Notes: generated from the letters alone by a model not told the origin. Counted from the stretch's first letter, positions 41,498 through 51,675 are shown. The stretch: DNA of 64,000 nucleotides from Haemophilus pittmaniae (GCF_900186995.1 NZ_LT906463.1:1922001-1986000); one strand, 5' to 3'. Numbers and translations: made by a program.

Positions 41498-42814
41498 ATG
41501 AATATTTACACTTACCTCTGTTTTTTGGCTGCTATCGCCATCCTTATCAGCTTCATTACCCAAAAACTCAACGACAATATTCAATACACCATCGCCATTA
41601 CCGCCACCTCCATGATAGGTTCGCTCGTTTTGGTATTATGCGGTTATCTCAATTGGTTTAATCTGGATGATATTGCCACCCGAGTCATTGAACGCATCGA
41701 TTTTAAAGATTTTTTACTTAACGGGATCCTAGGTTTTTTACTATTTGCTGGGGCATTGGGCATCAAATTACCGGTGCTCAAAAATCAAAAGTGGGAAATC
41801 ACTATTTTTGCCCTGTTTTCCACCTTCGCCTCTACTCTATTCATCGGTTTTTTATTGAACGGGATCACCCAATTATTCGGTTGGCACGTAGATCTTATTT
41901 ATTGCCTGCTGTTCGGTGCACTTATTTCTCCCGATGACCCCATTGCCGTCTTGGCTATTATCAAGAATCTTAAAGCCCCGAAGCGCCTTTCCATGCAGGT
42001 TGAAGGAGAATCCTTATTTAACGACGGGATTGGCTTGGTAATTTTTACGACCGTGTTTGCGGTGGCTTTCGGTGGACATGAACCAACAGCCGGCGGCATT
42101 TTGCAGCTATTCCTTAAAGAGGCCATTGGTGGTATTTTATTTGGCTTGGCACTAGGTTTATTTGCCCATTATCTCATTTCAGCAACCGATGATGGCAGCT
42201 TGGAGATCTTACTCACCCTTATCGTGCCTACTGCCGGTTTTATGTTAGCTAATCTATTACATGTATCAGGTGCCTTAGCAATGGTCGTTGCGGGAATTCT
42301 GATTGGAAACTGGACGCGCTACACCGGTTTTTCCAAACAAAGCCAACATTATTTAGATCACTTTTGGGAAATGATTGATCATTTTCTAAACTCTCTGCTA
42401 TTTATTTTAATCGGTTTAGCCATTTTGCTAATCCATGTCTCCTGGCAAGGGATGATTTTAATCTGTTTAGCTATTCCAATTTGCTTGCTATGTCGCTATC
42501 TCAGCGTTTGGTTGCCGTTTCAGGTGATGAAACGCTACCGTAAATACAATCCTTACACCCTAAAAGTGCTTACTTGGGGAGCACTTCGCGGAGGGTTAGC
42601 ATTGGCCATGGCATTGTCAATTCCGGCCGGAAAATTCTTCATTGAAGGGCTAAATATGGATGTTCGTGATTTAATTCTGGGAATGACCTATGCCGTAGTG
42701 ACCTTTTCCATTTTGGTGCAGGGCGCAACTATCGAGAAAATGATTCGCCAAGCCAAAGCCGCAGTAATCCGTGAAAAAGGCTATATCGGAATCGGTTTAG
42801 CTAAGGACAAATGA
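41498..42814 (+). CDS. Na+/H+ antiporter, CPA1 family
   Basis: A 438-residue inner-membrane protein with about twelve helices of the monovalent cation:proton antiporter-1 family. The ion-binding motif is SPDDPIAVLAI (about residues 147-157), followed by the conserved VEGESLFNDGIGLVIF. The C-terminal helix region KVLTWGALRGGLALAMALSIP is also typical. It probably exchanges Na+ or K+ for protons at alkaline pH; ion choice is not readable. It sits alone between the YafD-like gene (divergent) and ytfE. Confidence 0.9.
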   Translation: MNIYTYLCFLAAIAILISFITQKLNDNIQYTIAITATSMIGSLVLVLCGYLNWFNLDDIATRVIERIDFKDFLLNGILGFLLFAGALGIKLPVLKNQKWEITIFALFSTFASTLFIGFLLNGITQLFGWHVDLIYCLLFGALISPDDPIAVLAIIKNLKAPKRLSMQVEGESLFNDGIGLVIFTTVFAVAFGGHEPTAGGILQLFLKEAIGGILFGLALGLFAHYLISATDDGSLEILLTLIVPTAGFMLANLLHVSGALAMVVAGILIGNWTRYTGFSKQSQHYLDHFWEMIDHFLNSLLFILIGLAILLIHVSWQGMILICLAIPICLLCRYLSVWLPFQVMKRYRKYNPYTLKVLTWGALRGGLALAMALSIPAGKFFIEGLNMDVRDLILGMTYAVVTFSILVQGATIEKMIRQAKAAVIREKGYIGIGLAKDK

Positions 42815-42820
42815 CAGAAA

Positions 42821-42846
42821 AACGCCGAAATTTCGGCGTTTTTTCA
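42821..42846 (+). terminator. Antiporter gene terminator
   Basis: AACGCCGAAATTTCGGCGTT, a perfect 20-base palindrome followed by T, 6 bases after the stop codon. Confidence 0.9.
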
Positions 42847-42860
42847 TTTTTAAATCAATA

Positions 42861-42922
42861 TCAATAAAATCAATGACTTACAATCATTTTTAGAGAAAAC
42901 TCTGATTTTCAAAGGGGCGTTT
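42861..42922 (+). repeat. 62-bp dispersed element, copy 8
   Basis: CAATAAAATCAATGACTTAC near the start, AAAACTCTG, and AAGGGGCGTTT at the end; lies between the antiporter terminator and the ytfE promoter region. Confidence 0.92.
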
Positions 42923-43010
42923 GACATTTCTCTGTACAAAAAATACTGGATTTTTTTAGCTTTATAACCTAGTATTTTACTCAACTTTCTATACTACCCC
43001 TGGAGGATAT

Positions 43011-43697
43011 ATGTCTTTTGCCAATCAACAACTCGGCACTATTGCTGTGCATGTTCCCGGCGCAACTGCCCTATTTCGCGAATTAGAAATTGATTTTTGC
43101 TGTGGTGGCGCACGCACACTCAGTGCTGCGGCGGAAGCCAAAAATTTGGACTTAGCACAGATTGAAGCCCGTTTAACGGAATTGGCCAACAATCAGCCGA
43201 CAGAAAACGATCAAGATTCCGATGTTTACTGGCTGAACGCACCTTATGCGGAAATGACCGATTTTATTATCAAACGTTATCATGATGTGCATCGCGCTCA
43301 GTTACCTGAACTGATTGAATTAGCTGAAACGGTAGAACGCGTACATGCCGAACGCGCTGAATGTCCGCAGGGTCTTGCCGCTGAATTACGCGCTATTTTC
43401 GAAGAACTCAGCAATCACACGATGAAAGAAGAGCGTATTTTATTCCCAATGATCAACGCCGGTAACTATGCGATGGCACAAATGCCGATTCGTGTGATGG
43501 AAATGGAACATGAACAAATGGGTGATCAACTGGAAGTGTTGAAAAAACTCACCAATCACTTTGTTCCACCGGCAGATGCTTGTAATACCTGGCAGGCGCT
43601 CTATCGTGGTATCGCGCAATTTACCGATGATCTGGTCATGCATACCCACCGTGAAAACAATATTTTATTCCCAAGAGTGTTAGCAGAGATTCGTTAA
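43011..43697 (+). CDS. ytfE: Iron-sulfur cluster repair di-iron protein (RIC/YtfE)
   Basis: Repairs iron-sulfur clusters damaged by nitric oxide or peroxide. The 228-residue product has the N-terminal ScdA domain with DFCCGGARTL (residues 29-38) and a C-terminal hemerythrin-like four-helix bundle with its His/Glu ligands (RYHDVHRAQLPE, LSNHTMKEERILFP, MEMEHEQMGDQ, MHTHRENNILFPRV). ATG 43011 has a GGAGGA site. The upstream inverted repeat AAAATACT/AGTATTTT (42940-42978) may hold a regulator site. Confidence 0.95.
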   Translation: MSFANQQLGTIAVHVPGATALFRELEIDFCCGGARTLSAAAEAKNLDLAQIEARLTELANNQPTENDQDSDVYWLNAPYAEMTDFIIKRYHDVHRAQLPELIELAETVERVHAERAECPQGLAAELRAIFEELSNHTMKEERILFPMINAGNYAMAQMPIRVMEMEHEQMGDQLEVLKKLTNHFVPPADACNTWQALYRGIAQFTDDLVMHTHRENNILFPRVLAEIR

Positions 43698-43718
43698 TCC
43701 GTTCCCGAATAAAATAAA

Positions 43719-43748
43719 TAGGCCTTGCAATCGCAAGGCCTATTTTTA
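43719..43748 (+). terminator. ytfE terminator
   Basis: TAGGCCTTGC-aatc-GCAAGGCCTA followed by five T, between the convergent ytfE and the transferase gene. Confidence 0.92.
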
Positions 43749-43755
43749 TATCCAT

Positions 43756-45681
43756 CTATTGGGCTTCAGCCCCCCGATATAAGCGATTCTTATACAAATA
43801 GCTACCTAATAGCGCATAAGCCAACGCCTGTTTCTTCATCGCCTCCGGCACTTCTGATGGTGTTAAAGTATCTTTTTGCTGATCATAGAAATATCCCTGT
43901 GCCGGTCGATTTGGAATTTGAATAACAACTTGATGCTTTCCATCCATCATCGCTTGGGTTTGGTCAAACTGCATCAATGCACGGTTCGGATTCACATTTT
44001 GGGTTAAATCAAAGCCTATCATCGGGTAATCGCCACTCACACCAGCTAAGGAAAGTAAGGTCGGTGCCATATCAATTTGACTGACTAACCGATTGTCGCG
44101 GCGTGGTGTAATCCCTTCTCCCAAGATTAGCCCCGGAATATGGAAATGTTTAATCGGCATCAAACTGGCACCAGCCACCCGTGAATCATGGTCGGCAATA
44201 ATTAAGAAAATCGTATCCGCCCAATAATTGGATTGTTTAGCCAATTTGAAAAAATGTCCAATCGCATAATCGGCATACTTAGCACTGTTATTGCGAGTTG
44301 TTTGTGGTTGTTCATAAAGATCGATTTTTCCAGAAGGAAATTCAAAAGGATCATGATTGCTAGAACTGAAAACCAAACTAAAAAACGGTGTCCCTTGCGC
44401 TTGCCATTGGCTAAACATTTCGTTGGCTTTATCAAATAAATCCTCATCACTCACCCCCCAGGTAGCAGTAAATTGCGGATTCTGATAATCAGCCTGATCG
44501 ATAATGGTTTGAAAGCCGTTACCGTAAAAAAAGCCGGCCATATTGTCGAAGTGTTTTTCACCGCCATAGATAAACGAGGTGTGATATCCCTGTTTAGCTA
44601 AAAGTTCAGCTATCGTAAAGAAGCCATTTTGACTGTTATTTAACTTCACCACAGCTCGTGCTGGAGTTGGGGTAAAACCTGCAGTCACTGCTTCAATACC
44701 ACGTACTGAGCGGGTACCGGTGGCATACAAATTATCAAACAGCCATCCCTGTTGGGCTAATTGGTCAAATTCCGGTGAGAGTGGCTTACCACCAAGGCTA
44801 CCAATAAATTGAGCCCCCAGGCTTTCCTCCAAAATAATTACAATATTTTTTGGCTTGCCTTGGAACGTTGCAATATTACGGGTAAGCGTTGGATATTTTG
44901 AGGAAATATAATCGCTATCCGGACGACCACGTGTTGTCTTTATGGTCGCTAGCATTTCATCAACCGGCATTTTGCCATAAGCCTCAGAGGAAATTTCCTC
45001 ATCCTTAAATTGCTGCACCGCATATAACACCGAATAACCGGAATTTAATACTAACGAATTAACTAGGCTATCTGAAGAAAATGCTACCATCGCCGGATTC
45101 ACCCCGCGATGTTGCAAACTGGAACGGGCTCCAACAAAAGCAATTACCGCCACCAATAACGCGGCAACAGGGCGCCAACGCCAGCGCATCGGGCGTAAAT
45201 CGGATACCGCCCAAGCGCTTAGTCGCCAGTAGCTCCAAATGGCGAATAAGGTAATTAATAATGTGATAATCACGGCACTTAAATGGCCGTTCACTAGCAT
45301 AGAAAAAACTTCTTGGGGATAAATTAAATACTCAATAAAAAGCCGATTTGGACGGAAATCATAGGTTTCAATAAACGCTGGCGTAGCCAATTCCATAAAA
45401 AGAATAAAGACCGAACCAATCGTTAGCCAACAACGTAAAATGCATAACCACAGACGATTTGTGTGAAATAACAGCGTAAATAATGCCGGCACACCAAATA
45501 AATAGCATAGGGCAACAATATCCATGCGTAACCCTTGCAAAAATAATTGCCCCCAACCATTTACGGCGGTTACCCGTTCTGCCTGCCATAATGAAAGTCC
45601 CAACCGGGATAAACTGAAAACAAATAAATTAATCAGGATAAAAATCCCAATCGGAAAAAAAGGAGATCGGGTCTTTTTCAT
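43756..45681 (-). CDS. LTA-synthase-family membrane phosphatase/transferase
   Basis: A 641-residue protein (ATG 45681, GGGG site upstream) with five N-terminal helices (to about residue 195) and a large periplasmic alkaline-phosphatase-fold domain. The likely nucleophile is the Thr in YATGTRSVRGIEAVTAG; metal-site parts are VIILEESLGAQFIG, FSSSNHDPFEFP and IIADHDSR. The family includes lipoteichoic acid synthases and phosphoglycerol or phosphoethanolamine transferases acting on periplasmic glycans or LPS. Which group it transfers is not readable. Confidence 0.87.
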   Translation of the reverse strand: MKKTRSPFFPIGIFILINLFVFSLSRLGLSLWQAERVTAVNGWGQLFLQGLRMDIVALCYLFGVPALFTLLFHTNRLWLCILRCWLTIGSVFILFMELATPAFIETYDFRPNRLFIEYLIYPQEVFSMLVNGHLSAVIITLLITLFAIWSYWRLSAWAVSDLRPMRWRWRPVAALLVAVIAFVGARSSLQHRGVNPAMVAFSSDSLVNSLVLNSGYSVLYAVQQFKDEEISSEAYGKMPVDEMLATIKTTRGRPDSDYISSKYPTLTRNIATFQGKPKNIVIILEESLGAQFIGSLGGKPLSPEFDQLAQQGWLFDNLYATGTRSVRGIEAVTAGFTPTPARAVVKLNNSQNGFFTIAELLAKQGYHTSFIYGGEKHFDNMAGFFYGNGFQTIIDQADYQNPQFTATWGVSDEDLFDKANEMFSQWQAQGTPFFSLVFSSSNHDPFEFPSGKIDLYEQPQTTRNNSAKYADYAIGHFFKLAKQSNYWADTIFLIIADHDSRVAGASLMPIKHFHIPGLILGEGITPRRDNRLVSQIDMAPTLLSLAGVSGDYPMIGFDLTQNVNPNRALMQFDQTQAMMDGKHQVVIQIPNRPAQGYFYDQQKDTLTPSEVPEAMKKQALAYALLGSYLYKNRLYRGAEAQ

Positions 45682-45747
45682 AAATATTCCCCATAATAAT
45701 GAAACACCGCGTTTCGACAATATATGTCTTTGAAAGTGCAATAAAAA

Positions 45748-45788
45748 ATACGGCCGCTTCCAAATTATAAGATTGGAAACGGCCGTAT
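45748..45788 (-). terminator. maeB terminator
   Basis: ATACGGCCGcTTCCAA...TTGGAAaCGGCCGTAT, two stacked stems with one bulge pair; 11 bases beyond the maeB stop, with A tract on the far side. Confidence 0.9.
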
Positions 45789-45799
45789 GATTTCAGTAA

Positions 45800-48070
45800 T
45801 TATTGTTCTTGTGCTTTTACTGCTGCATAAGCAATCATATTAATAATGCGTCGAACAGAAGCACTTGGATTTAAAATATGCGCAGACTTATTCATGCCCA
45901 TTAAGATTGGCCCTACGGTAATTGCCGTAGTCGTACCACGCAATAAGCTATAACTAATACGCGCCGCACTTAAATTTGGGAATACCAATAAGTTAGCCGA
46001 ACCTTTCAATGGACTTTCAGGCATGATTTCCCGGCGATGCGCTTCATTCATCGCAAGATCACCACGCATTTCACCATCAATCATTAATTCCGGTTTACGC
46101 TCATTCACCAATTGCAATACTTCTCGCATTTTTGACGCGCCTAATGCGTTGGAAGAACCGTAATTTGAATGGGATAGCAAGGCTACCGCCGGTTCTAGAC
46201 CGAAACGACGTACTTCCTCCGCTGCCATTAGCGTAATTTCAGTCAATTCCTCGGCATTCGGATCAGTATTTACGTGCGTATCGGTTAAGAACACGTTACC
46301 ACTTGGTAGAACCAAACTGTTTAAGGCAGCTGCTGCTTTTACGCCTGGTTTCAAACCAATGATATCGGTAATGGAGGCCAAATGTTTACCGTAGGAACCA
46401 AATAAACCACAAATCAAACCATCAGCATAGCCCAGATTCACTAAAGTGGATGCCAATACTGTTGTATTGGAACGTACCACCCGTTTGGCGATGGCTTCGG
46501 TAATTCCTTTACGTTTAGTTAGTTGATAATAATGCTTCCAGCATTCTTCATAGCGTGGGTTATTTTCATTATCGATTAATTCAAAATCCACACCCGGTTG
46601 CATACGCAAACCTAATTTTTTGATTTTTTCTTCGACAACACTCTGACGGCCAATCAAAATTGGTTTAGCTAATCCCATTAAAATCACTTCGTGAGTTGCA
46701 TGTAATGCATTTACCTCTTCCCCTTCAGCAATAATAATGCGTTGTTTGGATTCTTTCGCCTGATTGAAAATTGGGCGCATAACCAAACTGGTTTTATAAA
46801 CGAATTGGGTTAATTTTTCGGTGTAATTATCCCAATTTTCAATTGGACGGGTAGCCACACCGGAGTCCATTGCCGCTTTCGCTACCGCTGGTGCAATGCG
46901 TACGATTAAGCGCGGATCAAATGGACGAGGAATGATATATTCCGGACCAAAAATCGCACCTTCACCGCCATAAGCGGAAGTCACTACATCGCTTTGTTCT
47001 TCCAATGCAAGATCCGCAATGGCATATACCGCGGCACGTTTCATTTCTTCATTAATGGCTGTCGCGCCAACATCTAATGCTCCACGGAAAATAAATGGGA
47101 AACAAAGCACATTATTCACTTGGTTCGGATAATCGGAACGGCCGGTACAAACAATCGCATCAGGACGAACAGCCTTAGCTTCTGGTGGAGTAATTTCCGG
47201 ATTTGGATTTGCCAACGCTAAAATAATCGGATGTGCAGCCATGGATTTAACCATATCTTGAGTTAAGGCTCCGGCAGCAGAACAGCCTAAAAATACATCG
47301 GCATTCGGAATAGCATCGGCCAATTTACGCCAGCCATTGTCTTCAATCGCATAATCCAATTTGGTTTGGTCCATACGATCACCGCGCTCTTTATAAACAA
47401 CGCCTTTAGAGTCGCAAATCACAATATTTTCCCGTTTCATGCCAAGGCTTACCAATAAATTTAAGCAAGCAATAGAAGCAGCCCCGGCACCAGATGCAAC
47501 CAAACGCACATCTTCAATTTTTTTATCCACAATACGTAACGCATTAATTACCGCTGCAGCACTAATGATCGCAGTACCATGTTGGTCATCATGGAAAACA
47601 GGAATATTCATGCGCTCGCGTAATTTACGTTCAATATAAAAACATTCCGGTGCTTTAATATCCTCAAGGTTCACACCACCAAAGGTCGGTTCTAAGGAAG
47701 CGATAATATCCACTAATTTATCCGGATCATGCTCATTCACTTCAATATCAAAAACGTTAATGCCGGCAAATTTTTTAAATAATACGCCTTTACCTTCCAT
47801 TACAGGTTTTCCGGCCAAGGCGCCAATATTCCCCAACCCCAACACAGCGGTACCATTAGAAATCACCGCGACTAAATTACCACGGGCTGTGTATTTATAG
47901 GAATTTAGCGGATCTTTTTCGATCTCTAAGCAGGGTTCGGCAACACCTGGAGAATAAGCTAACGCAAGATCGCGTTGGGTAGCGAGGGATTTAGTTGGGG
48001 TGACTTCAATTTTTCCCGGAATTGGAAACTCATGGAAATCCAATGCGGCTTGGCGTAGTTGATCGCTCAT
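45800..48070 (-). CDS. maeB: NADP-dependent malic enzyme with C-terminal phosphotransacetylase-like domain
   Basis: Oxidatively decarboxylates malate to pyruvate, giving NADPH. The 756-residue MaeB type has an N-terminal malic-enzyme half ([39 protein letters not shown]) and a regulatory phosphotransacetylase-like half from about residue 430 ([15 protein letters not shown] to the [19 protein letters not shown] end). An inverted repeat lies 65-98 bases upstream of its start (48135-48168). Confidence 0.95.
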   Translation of the reverse strand: MSDQLRQAALDFHEFPIPGKIEVTPTKSLATQRDLALAYSPGVAEPCLEIEKDPLNSYKYTARGNLVAVISNGTAVLGLGNIGALAGKPVMEGKGVLFKKFAGINVFDIEVNEHDPDKLVDIIASLEPTFGGVNLEDIKAPECFYIERKLRERMNIPVFHDDQHGTAIISAAAVINALRIVDKKIEDVRLVASGAGAASIACLNLLVSLGMKRENIVICDSKGVVYKERGDRMDQTKLDYAIEDNGWRKLADAIPNADVFLGCSAAGALTQDMVKSMAAHPIILALANPNPEITPPEAKAVRPDAIVCTGRSDYPNQVNNVLCFPFIFRGALDVGATAINEEMKRAAVYAIADLALEEQSDVVTSAYGGEGAIFGPEYIIPRPFDPRLIVRIAPAVAKAAMDSGVATRPIENWDNYTEKLTQFVYKTSLVMRPIFNQAKESKQRIIIAEGEEVNALHATHEVILMGLAKPILIGRQSVVEEKIKKLGLRMQPGVDFELIDNENNPRYEECWKHYYQLTKRKGITEAIAKRVVRSNTTVLASTLVNLGYADGLICGLFGSYGKHLASITDIIGLKPGVKAAAALNSLVLPSGNVFLTDTHVNTDPNAEELTEITLMAAEEVRRFGLEPAVALLSHSNYGSSNALGASKMREVLQLVNERKPELMIDGEMRGDLAMNEAHRREIMPESPLKGSANLLVFPNLSAARISYSLLRGTTTAITVGPILMGMNKSAHILNPSASVRRIINMIAYAAVKAQEQ

Positions 48071-48134
48071 GCTAATACTCCATATTTTTCATTAAGGGTT
48101 AAGAACGCGAGGATTATACGCATGTTTACAGGTT

Positions 48135-48168
48135 AAATTTGTGACCTGCCGCAAATTTTCACAAATTT
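48135..48168. promoter_or_regulatory. Inverted repeat in the maeB/DUF1919 divergent region
   Basis: AAATTTGTGA at 48135-48144 and its exact complement TCACAAATTT at 48159-48168, spaced by 14 bases. TGTGA/TCACA recalls CRP half sites, but the spacing is too wide for one CRP dimer. Confidence 0.4.
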
Positions 48169-48271
48169 GTTACATCGTTTTGGAACTTCTATTCATTAAA
48201 GAATATTATCGCCTTTCTTCACATTTATTAGCAAAGGAGCTACCATAACGCGCTAATTAAATGAGGTCATT

Positions 48272-48901
48272 ATGCTGTTATTTACGAAATTTCGAAGTGC
48301 GATTAATAAACTCCAACGTTTGGCAATCAACAAACAACTCAAACAACGGCTCACCAATCACAATATGTCTGTTATCTCGGCCAACTGCGTTGGAGCTTTT
48401 ATCCTGCATGATTTAAATGAGCCCTTTAACTCCCCTTTCGTCAATCTCTACCTGACACCCCGCGATTTTATCCGTTATCTGCAAAATATGCCCCATTATC
48501 AACGACAGCCATTAAAATTTATCGAAACGGACAAACGCTATCCTGTCGCCCTATTGGATGACTTAGAAATTCACTTTATGCATTACTCCAATCCCCAAGA
48601 AGCCGAGCAGAAATGGCAACAGCGTAATCAACGCATTGATCCGAATAATCTTTTTATCATGATGACTGATAAGGATGCCGGACGAGGAGCCAGCTATGAA
48701 GAATTACAGGCTTTTGATCGTCTACCGTTTAAAAATAAAGTGGTATTTACCCACAAACCTTACCCAGAACTAGCCAGCGCTTGTTATATCAAGGGATTTG
48801 AAGATGCCAAAGAAGTCGGTGATTTATTTACCTATCCCGGCTGGAACGGACATAAATACTATGATCAATTCGATTATGTTGACTGGTTTAACCATCCTTA
48901 A
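48272..48901 (+). CDS. DUF1919 family protein
   Basis: A 209-residue soluble protein of the DUF1919 family, which is often found in exopolysaccharide or capsule loci. Family traits seen are NCVGAFILHDLNEPFNSPFVNLYL, a DDLEIHFMHY block, and the late FTHKPYPELASACYIKGFEDAKEVGDLFTY. Here it stands outside any polysaccharide cluster, 9 bases before rsuA. The function is unknown; a glycosyltransferase-related role is suggested only by association in other genomes. Confidence 0.8.
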   Translation: MLLFTKFRSAINKLQRLAINKQLKQRLTNHNMSVISANCVGAFILHDLNEPFNSPFVNLYLTPRDFIRYLQNMPHYQRQPLKFIETDKRYPVALLDDLEIHFMHYSNPQEAEQKWQQRNQRIDPNNLFIMMTDKDAGRGASYEELQAFDRLPFKNKVVFTHKPYPELASACYIKGFEDAKEVGDLFTYPGWNGHKYYDQFDYVDWFNHP

Positions 48902-48910
48902 GGACACATT

Positions 48911-49612
48911 GTGAGACTGGACAAATTTATTGCAGAAAATACCGAACTCACTCGCTCTCAAGCCACTAAAGCATTACGTAGCGGTTTGATTAGCGTCAAC
49001 GGCACTATTCAAAAAAGTGGCGCTACCCAGGTCACAGAGCCCGATCAAATTATGTTTGATGACGAACTTTTACCTTGGGTGGAAGAAAATCTCTATTTCA
49101 TGTTTCATAAACCGGTCGATGTAGTTTGTGATCATGATGATGCTAACTATCCTTCTGTTTACCAATTCTTTGCACCGCCTTACGCACAAAAACTGCACAC
49201 CGCCGGTCGTCTGGATGCAGATACAACAGGCTTAGTCTTACTCACTAATGACGGTCAATGGTCACATCGTATTACCTCACCCAAACACCATTGTGAAAAA
49301 ACTTATTTAGTTACCTTGGCCGATCCCGTAGAAAGTTATTATCAGCAGCGCTGCCTGGAAGGTATTTTGCTGCGTGGTGAAAAACAACCAACAAAGCCCG
49401 CAAAATTAGAAGTCTTAGACGATTACAACGTAAATCTCACCCTGAGTGAAGGTCGATACCATCAAGTAAAGCGCATGTTTGCGGCCCTTGGCAATAAGGT
49501 CGTTGGACTACATCGTTGGAAAATCGGTAATTTAGTGCTGGACGAAGAGCTCGCCGAGGGTGAATACCGCCCATTAAGCCCACAAGAAATTGAAGATCTC
49601 GTGCATGAATAA
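48911..49612 (+). CDS. rsuA: 16S rRNA pseudouridine-516 synthase
   Basis: Isomerises U516 of 16S rRNA. The 233-residue product begins with an S4 domain (MRLDKFIAENTELTRSQATKALRSG) and has the catalytic motif AGRLDADTTGLVLLTNDG near residue 96 and SEGRYHQVKRMFAALGN. Translation starts at GTG 48911, 9 bases after the DUF1919 stop, with an AAGGA site overlapping that stop. The stop overlaps the bcr start by 8 bases. Confidence 0.95.
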   Translation: MRLDKFIAENTELTRSQATKALRSGLISVNGTIQKSGATQVTEPDQIMFDDELLPWVEENLYFMFHKPVDVVCDHDDANYPSVYQFFAPPYAQKLHTAGRLDADTTGLVLLTNDGQWSHRITSPKHHCEKTYLVTLADPVESYYQQRCLEGILLRGEKQPTKPAKLEVLDDYNVNLTLSEGRYHQVKRMFAALGNKVVGLHRWKIGNLVLDEELAEGEYRPLSPQEIEDLVHE

Positions 49613-50792
49613 CGGCAAACCTACCTTTATTTTTATCCTCGCCCTAAGCATCCTATCGATGCTACCGCCCTTGGGCGTGGATATGTACATTCCCGCATTT
49701 CTGAGTATCGCTAAAGATTTTTCGGTAAGCCCAGAAGAAGTTCAACATACCCTCACAGCATTCGCTTACGGGATGGCTACCGGACAATTGTTTTGGGGAC
49801 CATTTGGTGACAGTTTCGGGCGCAAACCTATTATTTTGCTTGGTGTGATTATCGGAGCCTTAACCGCATTGTTATTAACCGATATCAGTAGTCTCGGCAA
49901 TTTTATTGCATTGCGTTTTATCCAAGGTTTTTTCGGTGCTGCACCCGTCGTATTAGCCGGAGCATTACTGCGTGACCTATTTAGTAAAGATCAGCTTTCT
50001 AAGGTCATGTCTACCATCACTCTAGTTTTTATGATCGCACCATTACTAGCTCCAATTATTGGGGGGTATATCGTCAAATATTTCCATTGGTCGATGATTT
50101 TTTACGCTATCGGTACTATGGGATTACTGGCCGCACTATTGGTTTGGCGCATCGTGCCGGAAACCCATCAAGAAGAAAATCGCATTCCTCTACGCCTCAA
50201 TATCATCGCACGTAATTTCATCAGCCTCTGGAAACAAAAAGAAGTGCTTGGTTACATGTTTGCTGCCTCCTTTGGTTTCGGCGGACTATTTGCCTTTATT
50301 ACAGCTGGCTCTATCGTGTACATCGGGATTTATCACATTCAGGTTGATCACTTCGGTTACTTTTTTATGCTAAATATTGCCATTATGACCGGTGCAACCT
50401 ATCTTAATCGACTTCTTGTATTGAAACTCGGTGCAGAGAACATGCTGCGTTTAGGGTTGAGCGTACAATTTATCGCAGCGATTGTATTAGTACTCACCGC
50501 CCTATTTGACTGGGGCTTTTGGCCAATGGCTATCGGTATCGCCTTTTTCGTTGGACAAAATCCGTTAATTTCCTCCAATGCCACAGCATCAATCTTAGAA
50601 AAATTCCCACTACTTGCAGGGACTGCCAATTCGATGGTTGGTAGCGTACGATTTGCAGTCGGCGCAATCACCGGTTCTTGCGTGGCGGCAATGAAAATGG
50701 ACAGCGCGGCGCCAATGTTGTTTACCATGGCGGTTTGCTCGCTAATAGCCGTCAGCAGCTATTATTGGCTGATTGTCCGTCCGAAAAAATGA
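49605..50792 (+). CDS. bcr: Bcr/CflA family drug efflux MFS transporter
   Basis: A 395-residue twelve-helix transporter of the bicyclomycin/chloramphenicol resistance branch: PPLGVDMYIPAFLSIAKDF in helix 1, GPFGDSFGRKPIILLGV (loop 2-3) and RFIQGFFGAAPVVLAGALLRDLF. ATG 49605 lies inside the rsuA end, giving an 8-base overlap, and the family start aligns there. The rsuA-bcr coupling is common in this group of bacteria. Confidence 0.92.
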   Translation: MNNGKPTFIFILALSILSMLPPLGVDMYIPAFLSIAKDFSVSPEEVQHTLTAFAYGMATGQLFWGPFGDSFGRKPIILLGVIIGALTALLLTDISSLGNFIALRFIQGFFGAAPVVLAGALLRDLFSKDQLSKVMSTITLVFMIAPLLAPIIGGYIVKYFHWSMIFYAIGTMGLLAALLVWRIVPETHQEENRIPLRLNIIARNFISLWKQKEVLGYMFAASFGFGGLFAFITAGSIVYIGIYHIQVDHFGYFFMLNIAIMTGATYLNRLLVLKLGAENMLRLGLSVQFIAAIVLVLTALFDWGFWPMAIGIAFFVGQNPLISSNATASILEKFPLLAGTANSMVGSVRFAVGAITGSCVAAMKMDSAAPMLFTMAVCSLIAVSSYYWLIVRPKK

Positions 50793-50806
50793 TTTTGTGA
50801 CGACAC

Positions 50807-50868
50807 CTAATAAAATCAATAACTTAGCTTTATTTTTTAGAAAAACTCTGTAAAATGCGGGTGCGTTT
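50807..50868 (+). repeat. 62-bp dispersed element, copy 9
   Basis: CTAATAAAATCAATAACTTA start, TTTTTTAGAAAAACTCTG centre, GGGTGCGTTT end; 14 bases after the bcr stop and upstream of the Ala/Pro-rich lipoprotein. Confidence 0.93.
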
Positions 50869-50958
50869 TAAGTTTTCTTAAAACTCAGGAAAATACAAAT
50901 TTTCCGTTTATTTATAAACTTCTACTAAGTTTTACTGTCTAACCCGCTACTGTCGTCT

Positions 50959-50964
50959 TATAAT
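50959..50964 (+). promoter_or_regulatory. Candidate -10 box of the Ala/Pro-rich lipoprotein gene
   Basis: A perfect TATAAT 48 bases before the start codon. The -35 side is weak, so only the -10 supports it. Confidence 0.4.
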
Positions 50965-51011
50965 TGACAGGTCGATTTTGACAATTAGCTTCATAAAAAG
51001 GATCTCAATCT

Positions 51012-51659
51012 ATGAACAAAATGACTAAATTCAGTGCAGCAGCGCTTCTTGCACTTTTCTTAACCGCTTGTGACAAACCGGCAGACAAAGCTCCTGCAGC
51101 AGATGCAGCACCAGCGAAAACTGAACAACAAGCAGCTCCAGCGGCTCCAGAACAAGCTCCTGCAGCAGATAAAGCACCGGCTAGCGAACCAGCAGCTGCA
51201 CCAGCGACTGCAAATGCAAGCGCCGATGAAACAGCAGATTATCAAGCCTTCATGAAATGGAATGAAGAACAAGCACCGACTCAATTAGCTGCTCAACAAA
51301 AATTCCAACAAGCGTTAACTGAAGCGGTTGCAACCAAGGATGAGAAAAAAGTTCGTGCTGCAATCGATGAATTCAACAAATCCGTTGAAGATGCAATTAA
51401 CAGCTTAGACAAATTAGAAGTAAAAACTGAATTGCTAAAAACTATCAAAGCTCAAAACCAAGATGTGTTGAAATTAGCAAGCGGTTTATTGGTTGATCAA
51501 GCAGATTTCGCATTAAAACAACCAACTGAAGCACAAACTAAAGCTTATGCTGAAAAAGCACAACAATTACAAGACAAAATGATGGAATTGCAAAAATCTG
51601 GCGCTGCATTAGCCGCGAAATTCGCTCCAGCTGCACCACAAGCGCCAGCTGCCAAATAA
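51012..51659 (+). CDS. Alanine/proline-rich lipoprotein with C-terminal coiled-coil region
   Basis: A 215-residue lipoprotein: lipobox LTAC (Cys near residue 20), then a low-complexity Ala/Pro/Lys/Glu linker (about 21-75) built from repeats such as APAAD and KAPA, then a helical, charged domain (about 76-200) with coiled-coil-like heptads (VEDAINSLDKLEVKTELLK, AYAEKAQQLQDKMMELQ), and an APQAPAAK tail. The linker could span the peptidoglycan. I cannot name the family. AAGGA precedes the start. It has its own terminator and is bracketed by two direct copies of the 62-bp element. Confidence 0.85.
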   Translation: MNKMTKFSAAALLALFLTACDKPADKAPAADAAPAKTEQQAAPAAPEQAPAADKAPASEPAAAPATANASADETADYQAFMKWNEEQAPTQLAAQQKFQQALTEAVATKDEKKVRAAIDEFNKSVEDAINSLDKLEVKTELLKTIKAQNQDVLKLASGLLVDQADFALKQPTEAQTKAYAEKAQQLQDKMMELQKSGAALAAKFAPAAPQAPAAK

Positions 51660-51675
51660 TCATTTTTTCTACATT

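Noticed and set aside
43725..43925. Plus-strand open frame at the end of the LTA-synthase-family gene
   Set aside because: It lies in the terminator and the antisense of a real gene; no start signal.
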